Positions 57,957 to 64,000 of a stretch of DNA of 64,000 nucleotides are shown one piece after another; within the stretch, counting starts at the first letter, position 1; each line of letters opens with the position of its first letter. This stretch comes from Cruorifilaria tuberocauda (Eukaryota > Nematoda > Chromadorea > Rhabditida > Onchocercidae): positions 1 through 64,000 of the forward strand of contig JABVXU010000075.1 of the NCBI GenBank assembly GCA_013365365.1, in the 5' to 3' direction. The translations under genes and the position numbers were made by a program. The notes under the pieces are model-generated. The model did no database searches. It saw only the letters and a list, made by a program, of their open reading frames with translations, and was not told where the DNA came from.

Positions 57957-59344
57957 GAAAGAGAAGATGTGGAAAAAGAAGACTTCCTTCTCTGTCTGCC
58001 TCCTACTGGCATATTTTGTATTTATAACTTATTTAAAATTTGTTGGTAAACAGCAATTTCCTAAGATTTTCCCCTTGATCTCAGTCTGTTGTGATAATAC
58101 TTTGTCCTTCTGATGTAGTTTTTTTTTCATTTATTACCAATAGTCTTAGTGATGAACTGATTTTGCTGCTAACTGTTGCAGATATCCGGTTTATCCAAAA
58201 CCATGTCCAGAGTAGTATTCGGGATGCTTAAGCTAAAAGCAAGGGATATAGGAATACTGATATAAATAGAGGGTCGAGATATTTGTCTTAAAATTGGATA
58301 CTAACTGCTTTTAAAATTTGCATTTTGCTCTAATTCATTACATAAAGTTAGTGATATTCTTAGAATAGAGTATGCTAAATTGTTTTTGGCTCATCAGATT
58401 TTTTGAATGGTGAAGATGTTTGCATGTTATCTGTTGTGCCAAGAAATTGGGAAGTTTCTTGATATTCAAATGATTTTGTTTCTTAATATATTATGAGGGG
58501 ACGATATTTTTAATCTGTCACATCATTGCATCTGCTTCTGGTGTTGCTTGTCAGCGCTTTCGTTCATCTTTAGATAAATTTGCTTTGAATTTAATTGTAA
58601 AGGTGAAGAATAAATGGAATGAGAAGTTGGAAGTTGAAGAAGGATGGATAAGTTTTTTGGAGATGGAATGTGTGGACTCGTTGTTCTTCATCTTCAATGT
58701 CGCTTTTCAATATTGAGCCAAAGTGACGTATCAAAGCATGCGGATTTTAGTCTTTTCCAGTTCAATTTCGAATAATTTGTATGAATTATCTTCTCGACAC
58801 AGTAAACCACAATCATGAAACATTACGTAAGATTTACTTCAAACACCAGTGAAGAACAGTTAAAAAATCAAATTGGACACAAATAGACAAAATAAATTAA
58901 CTTCTTGGGTTGTACATGCATCACGACTAAAACTTTTCGACAAGGTAGGAGACGTAAGGTTGTATGGAAGTGGGATAGAAGTTTTCATAAAATTCTAGGA
59001 ATGTGTTGCAAGGCTACCGTTGCTGTTCGCTGGGGTAGTGTGCCTCGGTGATGTTTAGCGGATCTGTGAATAATGGTTAGTGACTGATAAAGGAGAAGGG
59101 AGGGGTTGCTAGAAATTGTACCCTCCTGCTGCTTTTAACATGCATACCTTGGCAGCAAAGTATTGTATGTGAGCATGTGAAGGGGCGTTTGATATGTCAA
59201 GAATGGTCGATTAACAACATTTATACAATAAACAAAAGCTAGTCGTTATCATCCATTCTTCACATTTATCATCTATATTTCCATTATGAAATTTAGTTAT
59301 TTCGTTTGAAGCTCCAGAACCACGGACAGAAGCACTCAACTGAA
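57957..59344. other. intergenic region between wdfy-3 and let-70
   Basis: About 1.4 kb with the wdfy-3 3' UTR and the let-70 upstream region. No open frame of interest and no RNA gene was recognised. The closest acceptor-like AG before the let-70 ATG is CGGACAG at about 59329, 17 bases upstream. Confidence 0.45.
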
Positions 59345-60720
<1,376 letters not shown>

Positions 60721-61807
60721 TAAATTAGAACATATATGTGAGGTTGCAGGTTGATGCGTTACATTGCCTTATTAAGCAAGGTAAAGCATCCATATCTCTT
60801 CTCTAAATGTGAGACATTCTAACCGCTACATTAATTATTTAAATAATTTTTTGATTTATTGACTGTCAGAAATCTTGTTTGCCTTAAAATTTTTTCAAAT
60901 TAAATAGGTTGGTTTCATGCAGAGGCCATTTTATTCTATTATGCTTTCTGAGCTTTCAAAGTAATGTCAGCGCATCCTCCACTTTTCTCTTGCAGCAGAA
61001 TTCCATCGCCATAGACGAGTTCTGTGTATAACAAAAAGAAAAAAATTATACCTTATCAAAGATCTGTATTGTGTAGTATGAATTTCCCTTTCTCCCTTTT
61101 CCTGTCATGCTCTTTCATGTTTTCATCCTAAAATACCTAATTCAAGTGTTCTTTTTTGGGGTTTGTCATTTGTTCATCTTATGAACTTTGGCGATTTTAT
61201 GCTCTTTATTTGTTCTTTTCTTTTTTTTTGTTTCTCTCATAGCAGTCTGTGCTCGTTTAAGTGATACAAAATTAAATACCATCTATTCATTTGCATATAA
61301 AAATTTAGAAGAATGTTTTACCTGTTTTATTACTGTTTGGCATGTTTCGTTGCCAAGAGTATATGGTATTTTTGCCGTTGAAATCTGCCTTTTTCAATGG
61401 AATGAGTTCTTTGAATTTGGCATTCATGCAACTAAGTTCGACAGTTAGGAAAGATGGAAAAGCGGTAAGCGTCAATTTGTGAACGTCTATCGGTGACATC
61501 GAGTTAATCATATTGAAATACCGTTAAACTTTATTTTCGGCAAGTAGAGTTGCTGAATTGCTTTCGGAGATTGAAGTGCCGGAGTTTTTCCATCTTCTCC
61601 GATATGAAAGTAATGCATGATCAGTACTTGCTAACCGAGGGTCTCTGTGTATATAGTTAGGGAAATGGCTATGCATTTTTTTTTTGAAAAATTTTGGTAT
61701 TGTGTGCTGGTAGCGTCTCCATGAATTTCAAAAGTAAGTATCCTGTCCTCATATTTTTTAGTCATTTGCTCTAAAAAATTGATCCTGACGCTTGCCGATG
61801 TTCTAGT
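60721..61807. other. intergenic region between let-70 and the MINDY-1 gene
   Basis: About 1.1 kb of T-rich sequence containing the let-70 3' UTR. The open frame at 61188-61448 is hydrophobic and has no family resemblance. The region ends in TTCTAG (61801-61806), a likely trans-splice acceptor one base before the next ATG. Confidence 0.45.
61796..61806 (+). other. probable spliced-leader acceptor of the MINDY-1 gene
   Basis: GATGTTCTAG ends at 61806, one base before the ATG at 61808. The close spacing with no upstream exon suggests a trans-splice acceptor; this is inference. Confidence 0.4.
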
Positions 61808-63921
61808 ATGGGAGATAAGAGTGAAAATGGTTCAGAAGCGGATGAACAAGCAGTTGAAAGCGAATCATGTGTTTACTATGTAAATTTTCCAAAATATTGA
61901 AATAAAATGATTTGGGATTGGTTCTATTATTTATGCTTATGTAAAAGACTTGCAGGATTTTGCTGCGGGAAGGGCAGAATTCATGTTTTGGGTAAGCCCA
62001 GATCAAATGTTAACAGTATTTGCTAAGGGTCTTCATGTTTTTGATTTTCTGTATCAGAACATTAATATTTCCTCGTGCAGATTAAGTGGGTGGATGTAGA
62101 GGGCGTCGAATATGCAGTTGTGATGCAAAATGAAAATGGGCCATGTCCGTTGTTGGCTGTTATCAATGTGCTCCTTTTGCGAGGTCGAATTTCATCACTT
62201 TATAATTTCCATAGAATTTGCAATTTCAATTGAACTCAATTTCTATTATTAAGTAATTAAAATGAGGAAAGTAACACAATTTTCTAATGTTTTTGGAGCA
62301 ACAAGAGAAAGGTATGGGTAGTTAGTTTTCCGGCGTTTTATTGCTTTGAAATGAAGATTAAATAAAACCTGTTCAGCTATTGTCTGAAGTTCTGAATATT
62401 TGTAGGACAGATTATTTTACCATGTGGTTCTACAGAAGTCAGTGAAAAGAAATTACTGCAGTTTGTTGCAGATTGCATCCTTCGTCTAAAACCCAAGGTT
62501 AGCGACGTGAATTTGCTTTGCATAAAGATTTCTCAATTAAATTAACAATGTTGCATTGTGCAATATCAAGTCATTTCAGAGATCAGTTCTATAACATGAG
62601 AACGTTCCAATATAAGAATTATGATAAAATCCGTAAAACATTGAGGGATTTAAAAATTTTCTATTCGTAATATCAGTTGTCAAAGAATTCTGTTGTTCTG
62701 TTTCAGGACATCGATGAAGCAGAACTACCAAATTACGAGCAGAATGTATCAGATGTACTTGCTTTGATACCTTCATTACCTAAGGGCCTCGATGTAAATA
62801 TTCATTTCACTGGGTGTGTTGCTTGCTTTTCTTACCCAGTTTTACATTGAATATTTCCATTTTATGAAGTTGATGATTTGTAACAAAAATTGACCAATCG
62901 CTACTAATCTCACATTTTCCAGAGTAAAAAGATTTGAATACACTCCAGCATGCGCATTGTTTGATATTCTAAATATACCACTAGTGCATGGATGGATTAT
63001 TGATCAAACTGATAAGGAATTATGTATGTTAATTTCGTGCTCTCTCCAGAATTTTTTCGCACAGAATCAGAATAATTTTGTTTTCGTGCCGAGCTGCGTT
63101 GAGATCATTATTGTAAACAAATTTCAAAAGTTAGCATGTTCTCCTCTGGTATCTTCATATCTCTCTAATATGATTCATGTGATTCAAATAATCTCTCTAA
63201 TATATTTGTTTGTATTTGTTGAAATACTCTTCTGAACGAATTCGAGAATTATATTTCAGAAAGTATGTTCGCTTAAGTAAAATACGCACATAAAGGTAGA
63301 CATGATGATTCGTTGGCTGTTCTTATTAATTCCTTAATTAATGTGTCGTTATAACCGTCACTTGATTGCGAGAACACAACGGTCTTTTTTATCAGTGTGT
63401 GCAGAAGTCTATTATTTTACTTTAAATGAAATTTTTTCTTTTGTTTTCAGTAAAAGTGGTGGATGGATTAAGTTACAATCGGATCGTGGAGAAAATTGTT
63501 AGTACAAACAATGAATCTGAAAATTACATGCTGAGGAATTTTCTAGAATCGAGCGCATCTCAGCTGACCACACAAGGGATTGCTGAACTTCTCTCAAATC
63601 TCAAGGATGGTGAAATTGCTGTGCTTTTTCGAAACAACCATTTTCAAACATTAGCAAAGCAAAAGGTTTGTTCACACTTCTGACAATATTTTCGAACACA
63701 TTTCACAACATTTTTCATTTACCCCTAACTTTTTACCATAAATCTTAAAGAATATCGTATTTCCAGGATGCACTGTATGTCCTAGTTACTGATATGGGAT
63801 TTCTTAAGGAATCTGCAGTTGTTTGGGAAACATTGGACTGTATTGATGGGAATTCTACCTTCGTTAATGCAATTTTCAGCACATCGCAGAAGTCGAGCAT
63901 TCTTGCTAACGAAAGTGCTGA
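61808..63921 (+). CDS. MINDY1: MINDY-1/2 (FAM63) K48-ubiquitin deubiquitinase, 3' end beyond window
   Basis: Deubiquitinase of the MINDY family, which trims long K48-linked ubiquitin chains. Eight exons lie in the window: 61808-61879, 61956-61991, 62081-62183, 62406-62497, 62707-62813, 62923-63023, 63451-63665 and 63767-63921. They join in phase to about 293 residues, and the last ends at a donor (GA|GTAGGT), so the gene continues past 64000. The catalytic block VVMQNENGPCPLLAVINVL places the oxyanion Gln at about 52 and the nucleophile Cys at about 58. GLDVNIHFTG, FEYTPACALFDILNIPLVHG and DGLSYNRIVEKIV match the core, and LFRNNHFQTL gives the catalytic His (about 234), followed by YVLVTDMGFL. 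The N-terminus before the catalytic domain is short (36 residues, acidic) compared with human MINDY-1. The ubiquitin-binding C-terminus is not visible here. Confidence 0.92.
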
Positions 63922-64000
63922 GTAGGTTCAGAATTTTTAATTTAAACAGTGTTTGTTTCTATATATCTAAGATTCCATATATCATATTCAATTTCCAAAT

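Noticed and set aside
61188..61448. 86-codon open frame between let-70 and the MINDY-1 gene, starting with a hydrophobic stretch like a signal peptide.
   Set aside because: Composition follows the local T-rich DNA, no homology recognised, and no splice or start evidence supports it.

Overview
The window reads as nuclear DNA of a nematode. It is AT-rich, its genes are split by short introns with T-rich TTTCAG-type acceptors, and every gene recognised has a close animal counterpart. Several start codons sit 0-21 bases after an intron-type acceptor that has no usable upstream exon, which is the signature of spliced-leader trans-splicing. The base composition and intron sizes would suit a spirurid/filarial (clade III) worm, but that assignment is inference. 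Nothing bacterial, viral or plasmid-like was seen.

Nine protein-coding genes were found, all on the + strand. In order they are: (1) a Storkhead-box/HAM-1 winged-helix protein, 1748-5636; (2) an inositol polyphosphate multikinase, 7385-10634; (3) a MAPKAP kinase 2/3-type kinase, 12344-15216; (4) a Sec24C/D-type COPII cargo adaptor, 16402-22443; (5) an srGAP-type F-BAR plus RhoGAP protein, 24508-35524, with a ~3 kb first intron; (6) a small OXLD1-like mitochondrial protein in one exon, 36142-36534; (7) a WDFY3/ALFY BEACH-WD40-FYVE autophagy scaffold spread over 18.5 kb, 39438-57956; (8) a UBE2D/LET-70 ubiquitin-conjugating enzyme, 59345-60720; (9) the 5' part of a MINDY-1/FAM63-type deubiquitinase, 61808 to beyond the right edge.

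Gene models were assembled by hand from splice phase and remembered family conservation. Models 1, 3, 4, 5, 8 and 9 close in frame across every junction I list. Model 2 contains one weakly supported exon. Gene 7 was followed through its conserved blocks, not every exon. The 3' end of gene 5 has two competing readings.

The genes are functionally mixed: asymmetric division and neuronal fate, inositol phosphate signalling, p38 signalling, ER export, membrane curvature and Rho/Rac control, mitochondria, aggrephagy, and ubiquitin addition and removal. Apart from WDFY3, UBE2D and MINDY-1 all touching ubiquitin or proteostasis, I see no joint pathway and no new multi-gene system. The more unusual signals are small: a duplicated 3' splice site in wdfy-3, a stop-free 69-base intron in sec24, a possible alternative srgp-1 first exon, a two-frame srgp-1 last exon, and a 75-base insertion-like segment in an intergenic duplication.
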